From: JAKLIX01 sp964605655
GTDB lineage: Bacteria; Bacteroidota; Bacteroidia; Bacteroidales; CAIXZF01
Length of the DNA: 64,000 nucleotides
Direction of reading: 5' to 3'
Assembly: GCA_964605655.1 (NCBI GenBank)
Contig: CAZSDK010000006.1
Span: forward strand, 1-64,000
Part shown: piece by piece, positions 44,344-52,876 of the stretch
Layout: every line of letters begins with the position of its first letter
Position numbering within the stretch: position 1 is the stretch's first letter
Made by a program: the position numbers and the translations under genes
Notes under the pieces: generated by a model
Told to the model about the DNA's origin: nothing
The model's database searches: none
Seen by the model: only the letters and a program-made list of their open reading frames with translations

Positions 44344-45990
44344 CTAATACTCTTTCTTTTTGCCGGCCCTGGCTTTGATCACCCGTACGGGTATCCCCCT
44401 GAAACGGGCCTTGCTCAGGTTCTTCATGACGTATTCGGCAAAGGTTGAATCCACCTCAAACACCACATGGTCTCTGAACAAGTCGATCTTTCCGATGGGG
44501 ATCATCTTTCCGCGGGTGTTTTGGTTGATCAGGTCTATGAGGTTGCTGGGATACAGGCCGTCGGCCTTGCCCTGGTCGATCATGAGCCTTGTGTAGCCTT
44601 TGGCCGGCTTCCGTTCGGGAACATCCCTGTCCTGCTGCCATTCTTTATTCTTAGGTTTTTCCTCCGCCACGTTGAGGTCGGGGGCATTCTTGTAATAATC
44701 CAGGAAACGGTTGAATTCCAGTGCCACAAAACGCCTGATCACCTCTTCTTTATCGAGCCATTCGAGCTTCCTGAAAATAGAAGGCAGGTAGGGATCTATC
44801 TCGGTATGCTCTATCTCGACCTTTTCCATCTTGTCGATGAGGCTGAAGAGTTGTTTCTCGCAGATCTCCTTGCCGTTCGGTATCTTTCCGGCCACGAAAG
44901 GTCTCTTGAGTTTCTTCTCAATATCCCTGATCAGGTGTTTCTCTTTGATATGGATGATGGAGATGGAGGTTCCCATCTTGCCGGCTCTTCCCGTCCTTCC
45001 GCTCCGGTGTGTATATATATCAAGGTCGTCGGGAAGGTTGTAGTTGATCACATGGGTCAGGTCATCTACATCCAGCCCCCGGGCAGCCACGTCAGTAGCT
45101 ACCAGAAGCCGAATATGGCGGATACGGAACTTCTGCATCACGAAATTGCGCTGTGTCTGGGAGAGGTCACCATGCAAAGACTCAGCGTTGTAACCGTCCT
45201 GGATGAGCTTGTCGGCTACATCCTGGGTATCCTTCCGGGTCCTGCAGAACACGATGCCGTATAGGTTGGGATGAAAGTCCACGATACGCTTCAGGGCCAG
45301 GTAACGGTCTTTGGCCTGGACCACAAAATACAGGTGCTTGATATTCTCTGCCCCACTGTTTTTCACTCCTATAGTGATCTCCCTGGGCTGATGCATGTAC
45401 CTGGAAGCGATGGTGGCCACCTCCTTCGGCATGGTGGCTGAGAACAGCAAGATATTGCGGTTATCGGGCACGGTCTCCAGGATATGGTTCAACTCCTCCT
45501 GGAACCCCATGTTGAGCATCTCATCGGCTTCATCGAGTACCACCCTGCTCACCCTGTCGAGCCTGGCGACGCCCCTGTTGATGAGGTCCAGCAGCCTCCC
45601 GGGAGTGGCTACCACGACATGCACCCCTTTTTTCAGGGTCTTGATCTGTGTATCCATGTTGGAACCACCATAGACGGGCAGTATTTTTATTTCCTGGCGG
45701 TAGGCCGCATAGTCGACGAGGTCGGCAGCGATCTGCACGCACAACTCACGAGTCGGACAAAGTACCAGCACCTGGGGATGCCTGTCCTCGGCCACCACAT
45801 GGTGGAGCAGGGGCAGCCCGTAAGCGGCGGTCTTTCCCGTGCCTGTCTGCGCCAGGGCTACCAGATCGGTATGCTGTTGGAGTAATATGGGGATGACTTC
45901 TTCCTGCACCGGCATGGGTGCTTCGAAGCCAAGGTCATCTAAAGCCCTCAGGAAGGGAGGGGCAAGGCCCAGTTCTGAAAATGTCTTCAT
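44344..45990 (-). CDS. DEAD-box ATP-dependent RNA helicase with DbpA-type C-terminal domain
   Basis: 548 residues from ATG 45990 (MKTFSELGL); the longer frame to 46059 runs across the promoter. Motifs in order: Q motif around FEAPMPVQ, motif I AQTGTGKT (47-54), VLDEADEML, LFSATMP and HRSGRTGRAGK. The last ~75 residues are a DbpA RNA-binding domain (PSNLIDLINQNTRGKMIPIG), as in CsdA/DbpA-type helicases that act in ribosome assembly and cold adaptation. Transcribed alone from a strong promoter. Confidence 0.94.
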   Translation of the reverse strand: MKTFSELGLAPPFLRALDDLGFEAPMPVQEEVIPILLQQHTDLVALAQTGTGKTAAYGLPLLHHVVAEDRHPQVLVLCPTRELCVQIAADLVDYAAYRQEIKILPVYGGSNMDTQIKTLKKGVHVVVATPGRLLDLINRGVARLDRVSRVVLDEADEMLNMGFQEELNHILETVPDNRNILLFSATMPKEVATIASRYMHQPREITIGVKNSGAENIKHLYFVVQAKDRYLALKRIVDFHPNLYGIVFCRTRKDTQDVADKLIQDGYNAESLHGDLSQTQRNFVMQKFRIRHIRLLVATDVAARGLDVDDLTHVINYNLPDDLDIYTHRSGRTGRAGKMGTSISIIHIKEKHLIRDIEKKLKRPFVAGKIPNGKEICEKQLFSLIDKMEKVEIEHTEIDPYLPSIFRKLEWLDKEEVIRRFVALEFNRFLDYYKNAPDLNVAEEKPKNKEWQQDRDVPERKPAKGYTRLMIDQGKADGLYPSNLIDLINQNTRGKMIPIGKIDLFRDHVVFEVDSTFAEYVMKNLSKARFRGIPVRVIKARAGKKKEY

Positions 45991-46045
45991 AATAATGTGT
46001 TCTTCGATCCTAAAGATCGGGGGGTGAGCCTGCCTAAAGGGTCGG

Positions 46046-46076
46046 CAAAGATACGACACTTCCGGCTGACATCAAA
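46046..46076 (-). promoter_or_regulatory. -33/-7 promoter of the DEAD-box helicase gene
   Basis: On the minus strand TTTG (46073-46076), a 19-nt spacer and TATCTTTG (46046-46053) match the Bacteroidota consensus. The leader is about 50 nt. Confidence 0.72.
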
Positions 46077-46147
46077 CAAAATCAGATTGTTACCATTCTT
46101 TGCCGGTTACTGCCCAGCCATTTTAACCGAGGATACTCTGGTTTGAC

Positions 46148-46155
46148 TACCTTTG
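46148..46155 (+). promoter_or_regulatory. -7 promoter box of the 570-residue secreted protein gene
   Basis: TACCTTTG matches TAnnTTTG; the ATG follows 82 nt later. Confidence 0.5.
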
Positions 46156-46237
46156 CCAAAGCCCCGACATCACAAGGATACCTTTTCTGGCTTATGGAAT
46201 TCAGGAAGTGAAAGCATCTTATCTTTAAACCACCGCG

Positions 46238-47950
46238 ATGATCCGAAAAAGAGTCCCCAGGCTCATCACCCTTCTTTTGTTGCTTCTAACTTCTTTATTT
46301 TCCCGTGCCATGACCGATACCGCCCTGGTGGCGGCTTTCAGCAAAGCCGACCTGGTCGCTCACATCCGGCTGGGGAAAGAACCGCTCGGGGAGATCCCTG
46401 TCATGATCCACGATGTTGGCACGGAATACTATACCTTCCGGTTCAAGGTCCTGGAAGTGTACAAACAGCGTTTCCTTCTCCATGACAATTCCTTCACCTG
46501 GATACAGACCACCTCCATGCGACCCATGCAGGAAGTGTTCACTCCCGGCGAGGAATATATCGCGTTCCTGGCATACGCTGACGAAGCTTGGTCGACATTG
46601 TTGGTCCGGGATATCTTACCCTACGATGCGAACACGGGGCATCAGCTCCAGGAAGTATGCAGGTCGAATACCTTCGACAGGGCTGTGAGCAATATGAAAT
46701 GGAACAAGGTGGAAAGAATGCTGCGCAGGCAGGTGAAGAAGGCATCCCGGCAATATGGAAAAGAAGAGCATAAGGCGGAAGCTCAGGTATACCGGTGGCT
46801 GGAGAGCCACAACACGGTCGATGTCCTGAATCCCGACTCCTGCGCCAGCCATATCTGCATCTATCCCGGCTGGTCTGACGCCGGTATCCGTTTTCTCACA
46901 CCCAGGGGACCGGTGGAATACATACTGACCCTTCAGCACGGAAAAGTAAGGCGTTGGGGGTACGTCAGGCATCGGATAGGCCTCCGGACTTCCGTCGACA
47001 AAATCTTTTTCAGGAGCTTCCGGCCCGGGGAGAACATCATTGCCGGAATGAGGCAAAGCTGTTTCTTCGAAAGGTACCAACGTATCAGCTACTGGAAAAA
47101 ACAGGATGACGTCTCTTTTACAACCACCCTCGTGCAGGATACCATCCGCCCCCTCTCCATGATCCCACCCCTGATACGGGTGAGGACACAGCTGAAAAAC
47201 ACCAGTGCCGAGTCTGTCACCTTACTGTGGCCCAACAAGCAGACCGACGGATATGAGATCCTGCTGGCCGCCATGCTCAACCCGGAAGGACAAAGGCTGG
47301 AAGAAGACGGCATCTTTCTTGAGATGCCCGACCCTACTCACGTTCCGCCATCCCTCATCACCCTTCAGCCCGGCGACAGCGTCAGCATGTGGCACAGCAT
47401 CAAAGACCCTTACTGCTTCCAGACTGATGCCAGCGCCTGTCACGATATCTCCTTTGTCCAGGAAGGCAGATGGAAACTCGGCATGAAGTACGCTCCCCTC
47501 TTCAGCGAAGGAGACACCACCCTGTGGTGGTACCCGGAAGGCAACACCAGGGAATATTGGAATGAAAAGGAGCTGGTGGTCGAATCCGTTGTGCCTGTGG
47601 AAGAGGTCACTGTGCAGGGAGTGCTGGTGGAAGAACAGGCTTCTTACACCAATGACTACGGACAACAGGGACGGTACAACGCCCTTGTCAGGGTGACCGG
47701 AGCTCCAGCCGGAAGTCCCTTCAAGTCTGGTGACCTTATCGCCTGCCGGCATACCGTGAATACCTGTTACCTGCTGAACCTGGGGGAATCCAGGCCGGCT
47801 TGCGACACTGACCTGATGCAGCCCGGAGACCCTCTCGAGCTGGATATGGTGGTGAACTATCCGCCCGATCGTTTTACCCATAAAAGCGGAGAAATCATCT
47901 TCAATTATCTTCTTTCCAACAGCATCAATTCTTTGAGGATCAGGAGATAG
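46238..47950 (+). CDS. secreted protein of unknown function
   Basis: 570 residues with an N-terminal signal (RKRVPRLITLLLLLLTSLFSRA). The first ~115 residues (KADLVAHIRLG...FRFKVLEVYKQ...GEEYIAFLA) resemble NTR/TIMP-like beta-barrels, in which a secreted beta-domain is followed by a rigid loop. This is a weak impression. A basic helical segment (VERMLRRQVKKASRQYGKEEHK) and a long beta-rich C-terminal part follow. No T9SS sorting domain or enzyme motif is seen. Confidence 0.8.
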   Translation: MIRKRVPRLITLLLLLLTSLFSRAMTDTALVAAFSKADLVAHIRLGKEPLGEIPVMIHDVGTEYYTFRFKVLEVYKQRFLLHDNSFTWIQTTSMRPMQEVFTPGEEYIAFLAYADEAWSTLLVRDILPYDANTGHQLQEVCRSNTFDRAVSNMKWNKVERMLRRQVKKASRQYGKEEHKAEAQVYRWLESHNTVDVLNPDSCASHICIYPGWSDAGIRFLTPRGPVEYILTLQHGKVRRWGYVRHRIGLRTSVDKIFFRSFRPGENIIAGMRQSCFFERYQRISYWKKQDDVSFTTTLVQDTIRPLSMIPPLIRVRTQLKNTSAESVTLLWPNKQTDGYEILLAAMLNPEGQRLEEDGIFLEMPDPTHVPPSLITLQPGDSVSMWHSIKDPYCFQTDASACHDISFVQEGRWKLGMKYAPLFSEGDTTLWWYPEGNTREYWNEKELVVESVVPVEEVTVQGVLVEEQASYTNDYGQQGRYNALVRVTGAPAGSPFKSGDLIACRHTVNTCYLLNLGESRPACDTDLMQPGDPLELDMVVNYPPDRFTHKSGEIIFNYLLSNSINSLRIRR

Positions 47951-47983
47951 ATGATAGATAACCTCTACGAGGTAAAATTAAAC

Positions 47984-48096
47984 AATTGATAATTGATAAT
48001 TGACATTGATTTTTGGGTACATTGTCAAACTGGTACACTGGTACACTGAAAAATTGCCCACTGGAATTATCCCGCATCCCGTTATCCCGAATCCCG
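47984..48096. repeat. three adjacent micro-repeats before the BetR-like gene
   Basis: AATTGAT-type repeats (47984-48002), a doubled TGGTACAC (within 48029-48048) and four ATCCCG units (48069-48096, spaced 7-8 nt) occur in succession. They lie just upstream of the -33/-7 promoter and could bind a regulator. Confidence 0.5.
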
Positions 48097-48101
48097 ATTT
48101 T

Positions 48102-48133
48102 TTTGTCAACCAACGGAGGATTCCTTATATTTG
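48102..48133 (+). promoter_or_regulatory. -33/-7 promoter of the BetR-like regulator
   Basis: TTTG at 48102-48105, a 20-nt spacer and TATATTTG at 48126-48133 match the Bacteroidota promoter closely. It lies inside the longer upstream frame and so fixes the start at 48156. Confidence 0.75.
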
Positions 48134-48155
48134 GTTCATCAAGTCTTTTTCCTTC

Positions 48156-49169
48156 ATGAATCAACTTTCAGAACTACAACAGAACCTGTTTAAAGAAATC
48201 AAGGACCGGCTTCCACAGCATGTGTCCTTTGTCCATGAGATTTCGGAGCTCCTGGGAGTCAGCTACGACAGCGCCTACCGGAGAATACGCGGAGAAAAGA
48301 TCATCAGCATCGAAGAACTTTTTACGCTCTGTACCACCTACCATGTTTCTGTCGACAGCGTCTTCCAGATCCAGTCGCAAAAAATAGCCTTCGACACCCT
48401 GCTGGTGGAACCCGACAAGATCTCCATCAGGCAATGGCTCGAGAAGATATCCCGTGATATTGAGAACATCATCTCGGAAAAAGGTCGTAACATCATCTAT
48501 TCCGCCAAAGATATCCCCTTCTACCATTATTTTCATATCCCTGAGATCGCTGCTTTTAAGATCTTTTTCTGGCAGAAAACCCTCTTCCAGTTCCCTGAAT
48601 TTCGGGACCAGAAATTTAACATTCAATCATGGGAAGGTGATTTTCAGCGAATTGGCAACCAGATCCTGAAGACCTCCTATGCCGTCCAGACCACTGAGAT
48701 CTGGAACGAAGACACTTTTACCATCTTTTTGCGACAGATAGAGTACTACTGGGTATCAGGCTTCTTCCATTCCAAGGATGACCTGGTCTTTCTCCTCAAC
48801 AAACTCGAGATATGGATCAGGCATCTCAGGCTACAGGCAGAATACGGAGCCAAGTTCCCTCTGGGTGAGACTCCGAGCGGACCGGAGGACAACTTCCGCC
48901 TCTATGAGAATGACGTAGTGCTCAACGACAACACCATCCTGGTCGAACTTCCCGGCAGGAAGGTGGTCTACCTTACCTACAACGTGGTCTCCTTCCTGAT
49001 GACCTCCGATGCTGAGTTCACCGGAAGGATCTCCGAATACCTGAAAGGGCTGATCAGCAAATCAACCCTTATCAGTGCATCGGCCGACAAAGAAAGGAAC
49101 CGGTTCTTCAACAAACTGCTGGAAGAGGTGGAACGTTTCCGGCAACGCCTTGAAAAACAGGACTTCTGA
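48156..49169 (+). CDS. BetR-like helix-turn-helix regulator
   Basis: 337 residues from ATG 48156. A helix-turn-helix covers about 18-65 (SFVHEISELLGVSYDSAYRR; RGEKIISIEELFTLC), in the style of BetR-type regulators found in Bacteroidota. The remaining ~270 residues show no recognised sensor domain: helical with aromatic-rich strands, such as FYHYFHIPEIAAFKIFFW. The frame open to 48000 is rejected because the promoter falls within it. Targets are unknown; the neighbouring secreted-protein genes are candidates. Confidence 0.82.
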   Translation: MNQLSELQQNLFKEIKDRLPQHVSFVHEISELLGVSYDSAYRRIRGEKIISIEELFTLCTTYHVSVDSVFQIQSQKIAFDTLLVEPDKISIRQWLEKISRDIENIISEKGRNIIYSAKDIPFYHYFHIPEIAAFKIFFWQKTLFQFPEFRDQKFNIQSWEGDFQRIGNQILKTSYAVQTTEIWNEDTFTIFLRQIEYYWVSGFFHSKDDLVFLLNKLEIWIRHLRLQAEYGAKFPLGETPSGPEDNFRLYENDVVLNDNTILVELPGRKVVYLTYNVVSFLMTSDAEFTGRISEYLKGLISKSTLISASADKERNRFFNKLLEEVERFRQRLEKQDF

Positions 49170-49173
49170 GGTA

Positions 49174-49761
49174 TTACCAGAGGGCAAAGTTCACCCCGGC
49201 GCTGACATTCCAACCCTGGAGTATATCGAAGTTGGACACCGGGTACACATACCCGCCCTGCACATTGATAAACAGGTTCCTTCTCGACACCAGGTGGCAT
49301 CCCAGGGTGGGTGTGAACTGGGCGGTCGTGCCCCAGGATTTTTGTGACAGTCCTCCGAATTCCAGCCCGAAATAAGGCACCATGACGGTCCGCTTCGGGT
49401 TCTTTTCCACCGACATGCTGATGCCCAGGGAATAGCTGAACATATCCGTCACATCCGACTTGTCGCTCTTCAGCATGATCAGCTTGGAATAGAAACGGAC
49501 ATGGCTCGGACCGGGCTTATCGTTCTGAAATACCTTGGCATAGATCAGGTATTCCACCGAGATCCCGTTGAATACACCGGTCGAATCCGGTGCAGTGGTC
49601 TGATAATAGGTGTATCCGACGCCCGGGACAAAAGCCGATTCGAAATTGGAGTTTGAGTATCCGGGGGCAGGTTTTTTGGGAAGACTGTCATTCTTCACAT
49701 TTTGCGCATGAACAGCAGCAGTGACCATGAAGGCTAAAAGGATGGTGATGATGGTTTTCAT
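49174..49761 (-). CDS. outer-membrane beta-barrel-like protein
   Basis: 195 residues from ATG 49761 (ATG 49770 is also possible). The signal peptide TIITILLAFMVTAAVHAQ is clear. The body has alternating strands (VEYLIYAKVF; HVRFYSKLIML; VMVPYFGLEFGGL) and ends in an aromatic residue (GVNFALW), typical of a small outer-membrane barrel. Function unknown. Convergent with the BetR-like gene, 4 nt apart. Confidence 0.8.
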   Translation of the reverse strand: MKTIITILLAFMVTAAVHAQNVKNDSLPKKPAPGYSNSNFESAFVPGVGYTYYQTTAPDSTGVFNGISVEYLIYAKVFQNDKPGPSHVRFYSKLIMLKSDKSDVTDMFSYSLGISMSVEKNPKRTVMVPYFGLEFGGLSQKSWGTTAQFTPTLGCHLVSRRNLFINVQGGYVYPVSNFDILQGWNVSAGVNFALW

Positions 49762-49806
49762 TATGTTCATTATTATGATGATAGAAGTCAGTTGTAAATA
49801 TCTGTT

Positions 49807-51156
49807 TCAATCGTTGTCCTTCAGGCAGCGTACTGGACGGGCGTTGGTCTTCTGATCATAACCCCTGGAGATCTGTATCCAGACCCAGGAAAGGTTGCGG
49901 TGCACAGGCCTTTTCTGTCCGGAAATCATATTGTATTGCGAGGAGGTGTAAAAGGTGGACAACATGGTACCGCCTGCCCAGTTACCATTATAGTAAAGGA
50001 AGCCTTCCGGCCTGGCATTGAATCCGTACGCGTCGGAGCCATTGCCTCCACTGTACCAGCCATAGGTGCTTTTCAGCCTGAATCCGACATCGTCGCCGTT
50101 CTCTCCCATCTCATCCCATTCCGGGTCACCAATGCCATAATTGGCATCCACCGAGCCCTCGAGGATCTTCCAGTCGGCATCGGTGGGGATATGCCATCCT
50201 TCCGGACAGATGCCCTGCGTCCCTTCAACAGTGGTATAATTCATCAGTTCATCCCAGTAATATAATCCTCCAAGAGTATCGCAATTGGCCGGTTCATCCA
50301 GCATACAGTACTTTTCAATAATGCCGTTGTTGGTCTGCCCGACCGAGGAGCTGATCCTGTCGCCTACATTCAGGTTCTCCTTCATCCAGCACTGGCCGAA
50401 CACCTGGATGGTATGGTACCACTGCCCGCTGTAAAGGAGGGAGTCCAGGCCCGGACAGGGGGTGTTGGTGGCAAACTGGAAAAAGTAGTCCTTATTGCCC
50501 GTGGGTATGTCCTGGATACCCGATTCGCCCAGGGAGATGTATGCGATGAAAAGCAGTGTATCTCCCAGAACATAAGGGAAAGCATTCACGGCCAGCTTGT
50601 TCTGGCAGGGACCGGGAAGTTCCTGGTCGCCACAAAGCCTTACCTGGCATTCATTGATGGAATTCAGGGTATTGAGTACCTTAATCGTCTGACTTCTGTC
50701 TCCAAATTGTGCATGGATGAGGTAGAGCATATTTTTGCCGGGAAAGAACTCCAGGCTATGCGGTCCTGCAGCCAGGTACTGAGACCAACGAAGCACTTCC
50801 CTGCCCGTGATGTCGGTGATCCGGAGCACGAGCGTCCCTGCCTCTGTAAGGTTCAAAGGGAGGTGAGCAAGACCGCTGCAGGGGTTCGGGTATGCGGCAC
50901 CCAGGATGGGAGTTGGATTTTCAGAGGCGTAATCATCATATATACCTGATAAACTATTCAGTACGAGGAGGGTATCCGGTGCATAGAGCATGGTGTCATG
51001 ATCCTGGCTGAGGTTCCGGATCCGGATGCTGTCGAGCACCAGGTGGTTGTTCTGGTCCAGCCCACTGAACCGCAGTTCAATCTGGGGCTTTTGAGCGGAG
51101 GTCTGTGATATTCCGCCGAGAAGGACCAACAGGAAAAGGTAAAAACACTTTTTCAT
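49807..51156 (-). CDS. FISUMP-domain secreted protein with an internal T9SS-like domain
   Basis: 449 residues from ATG 51156 (the frame extends three codons to a TTG). A signal peptide (about 1-21) is followed by a T9SS type A-like domain at about 84-162 (AYPNPCSGLAHL; ITDITGREVLRW; GKNMLYLIHAQFG). The Fibrobacter-succinogenes-paralogous (FISUMP) domain at about 250-449 shows WMKENLNVGD, LGGLYYWDELMNYT, GICPEGWHIPTDADW and ARPVRCLKD. The sorting-like module is N-terminal, not terminal, so its role may be structural. The FISUMP function is not known. Confidence 0.88.
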   Translation of the reverse strand: MKKCFYLFLLVLLGGISQTSAQKPQIELRFSGLDQNNHLVLDSIRIRNLSQDHDTMLYAPDTLLVLNSLSGIYDDYASENPTPILGAAYPNPCSGLAHLPLNLTEAGTLVLRITDITGREVLRWSQYLAAGPHSLEFFPGKNMLYLIHAQFGDRSQTIKVLNTLNSINECQVRLCGDQELPGPCQNKLAVNAFPYVLGDTLLFIAYISLGESGIQDIPTGNKDYFFQFATNTPCPGLDSLLYSGQWYHTIQVFGQCWMKENLNVGDRISSSVGQTNNGIIEKYCMLDEPANCDTLGGLYYWDELMNYTTVEGTQGICPEGWHIPTDADWKILEGSVDANYGIGDPEWDEMGENGDDVGFRLKSTYGWYSGGNGSDAYGFNARPEGFLYYNGNWAGGTMLSTFYTSSQYNMISGQKRPVHRNLSWVWIQISRGYDQKTNARPVRCLKDND

Positions 51157-51238
51157 GGCAATCAAATTTTAAGGTGAAACTTAAGAGGACGCAGCGTCAA
51201 ATACCTGGTAAAATTAGACCCGTGCCAGAGGCATTCAA

Positions 51239-51346
51239 AACGGCTGAATGCCGGCCAGGAAGCCGTTGTGGGAAAAATTGCGGGGTCCTTCTCCGATTTC
51301 GGAAAAACGAAGGAGCGTTTTGCAGAAAATGCGGAATCGCATTCCG
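51239..51346. other. run of four consecutive hairpins
   Basis: Between two minus-strand genes lie four successive inverted repeats. AACGGCT/AGCCGTT pairs at 51239-51267. A bulged 11-bp stem (TCCTTCTCCGA with TCGGA...GAAGGA) is at 51286-51314. GCGTTTT/AAAATGC is at 51315-51332 and CGGAAT/ATTCCG at 51332-51346. This density suggests a structured RNA or a dispersed palindromic repeat. The overlapping 97-codon frame is not convincing. Confidence 0.5.
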
Positions 51347-51435
51347 AAGTGGTCGTCTCTTGGAAAAATCAATAAAAAAAATGGGTGAAGTGCCTTAAGA
51401 AATCACAAAAATCACAGAGGCCCGGTTGATACCCT

Positions 51436-52473
51436 TTAATCCTTGAGAAAAGATCCCCTGAAGATACGGTCTTTGCTTACGACGCGTACGAAATACATCC
51501 CCGGGCTCAGCCGGGAGGTCTCCAGCCAAAATCTGCTGCCATCATAGCCTGAAGGCACCGACACCATCCTTCCGCCCAAGTCGGTGAGGGTGAAGAGGGG
51601 CAGGGAGCCCGGCATGATGTCGAAATTCAGATAAACCCTGTCGCCGGCCGGGTTGGGGTAGAGCATCAGGGAGGGCGGGCCAGTCTGGGGTAGGCCCGTG
51701 GAGATGTTACAGTTGATGGGTGCAGGCAGGGGCTCGATGCCGAACACACCTCCTTCCAGGTAACCGAGGTATTCCACCGAACAGTCGGGATAGACATTGA
51801 ACAGCCAGGAGTGATAGTTGTCGCAACCGTCGAAGCAGTCGTTCCACTCGAAGGTGAAAGTATATTTCCGGATGTTGCCCAAAGTCTCAAACTGTATGAC
51901 TCCTCCTGCACCTATCAGCATGTCGGGTTCCACATACTGGATATAAGGAGAAGCCCACTTCAGGCTGTCTTCCACGGCAAAGGGGTTCATCAGGCGGGAG
52001 GTGGTGAAGATCCCAATCCCCAGGCTCTGCAGGTAGCCGGTGATATGAAAATCATAGGCCGTCAGAAGGGAATCAAGCAGCGGGACACCTGTCATGGTCT
52101 GCATATTGGTCCAGTTCTGGATCCAGGGTGCCGAAGTGCTGATCCCTATCATATACCCCAGGGTGACCGGCCGGTAGGCCATGTCATGGACGCAATACAG
52201 GTCGAAGATGCTGTCGCCGGCAAGATGACCCGAGTTGAAGACCGCCGCGATACCACTCATGATGGTGTCTTGTATGGCCTGGGGTATGGTGACGAACACC
52301 GTGTCGGGTGACTGGGTGTCTTCCATCCACTTGACTGCCAGGCTTTTCACATCGATATCATACTCCTGGTTCAACACCCAAGGCACCTCGCAGGAGCTGG
52401 GGATGATCTGTGCCATCACTGGCGACAGGCCGGAAATAAAGAACAGCACCGGCCAAAGGATTCTCTTTTTCAT
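51436..52473 (-). CDS. T9SS-secreted protein of unknown function
   Basis: 345 residues from ATG 52473 (MKKRILWPVLFFISGLSPVMAQ), which gives a proper signal peptide; the frame to 52587 would run into repeats. The body has no recognised enzyme motif but is Trp/Tyr-rich with a CFDGCDNYHSWLFNVYPDC disulfide-like segment. The C-terminal ~80 residues are a T9SS type A domain (LYPNPAGDRVYLNF; LTDLGGRMV; LSPGMYFVRV). Similar in style to the other T9SS cargo in the window. Confidence 0.87.
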   Translation of the reverse strand: MKKRILWPVLFFISGLSPVMAQIIPSSCEVPWVLNQEYDIDVKSLAVKWMEDTQSPDTVFVTIPQAIQDTIMSGIAAVFNSGHLAGDSIFDLYCVHDMAYRPVTLGYMIGISTSAPWIQNWTNMQTMTGVPLLDSLLTAYDFHITGYLQSLGIGIFTTSRLMNPFAVEDSLKWASPYIQYVEPDMLIGAGGVIQFETLGNIRKYTFTFEWNDCFDGCDNYHSWLFNVYPDCSVEYLGYLEGGVFGIEPLPAPINCNISTGLPQTGPPSLMLYPNPAGDRVYLNFDIMPGSLPLFTLTDLGGRMVSVPSGYDGSRFWLETSRLSPGMYFVRVVSKDRIFRGSFLKD

Positions 52474-52531
52474 GGGAACTGCTTTTTGATGATTATTTAT
52501 ACCATAATTAGGACTTAACTTACTCCGGAAT

Positions 52532-52816
52532 TGAGGCAATTTTCGCCCCCATCCCTGCCCTTCCCCCGACCCGGGGGAAGAGAGCACATTACCCGTATAA
52601 AAAGCCTTTAATAACCTGATATATAATTATTTATTTCCTGTCAAATTCCCCCTCGTGGGGGCAAAGGGGTGAGGCGATCTCCCCCTCTCCTGTTGGAGAG
52701 GGGGCAGGGGGGTGAGGCAATTTTCGCCCCCATCCCTGCCCTTCCCCCGACCCGGGGGAAGAGAGCACATTACCCGTATAAAAAGCCTTTAATAACCTGA
52801 TATATAATCATTTATT
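52532..52816. repeat. 104-bp direct repeat, 181-bp period
   Basis: 52532-52635 and 52713-52816 are identical except one base (T at 52628, C at 52809). Each copy contains a palindrome (CTTCCCCC-GACCC-GGGGGAAG) and ends in a TA-rich tract. The duplication is very recent or under active homogenisation. Confidence 0.85.
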
Positions 52817-52870
52817 ATCCACTTAATCCCCCCCTCTCCTGTTGGAGAGGGGGGCAGGGGGGTGAGGCAA
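52649..52870. repeat. GC-rich palindrome array (three units)
   Basis: Three hairpin units each run into GGGGTGAGGC. One is CCCCCTCGTGGGGG-type (from about 52649). Two are CCCCCTCTCC-TGTT-GGAGAGGGGG-type (52681-52704 and about 52828-52853). Such units look like intergenic REP-like elements. They fill the 403-bp gap between the T9SS gene and aminopeptidase P. Confidence 0.7.
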
Positions 52871-52876
52871 CAACCC

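Noticed and set aside
44467..45264. 265-codon plus-strand frame
   Set aside because: Antisense to the DEAD-box helicase with all motifs on the other strand.
51105..51398. 97-codon plus-strand frame
   Set aside because: Starts inside the FISUMP gene on the other strand and its body is the hairpin run; no signal or domain.
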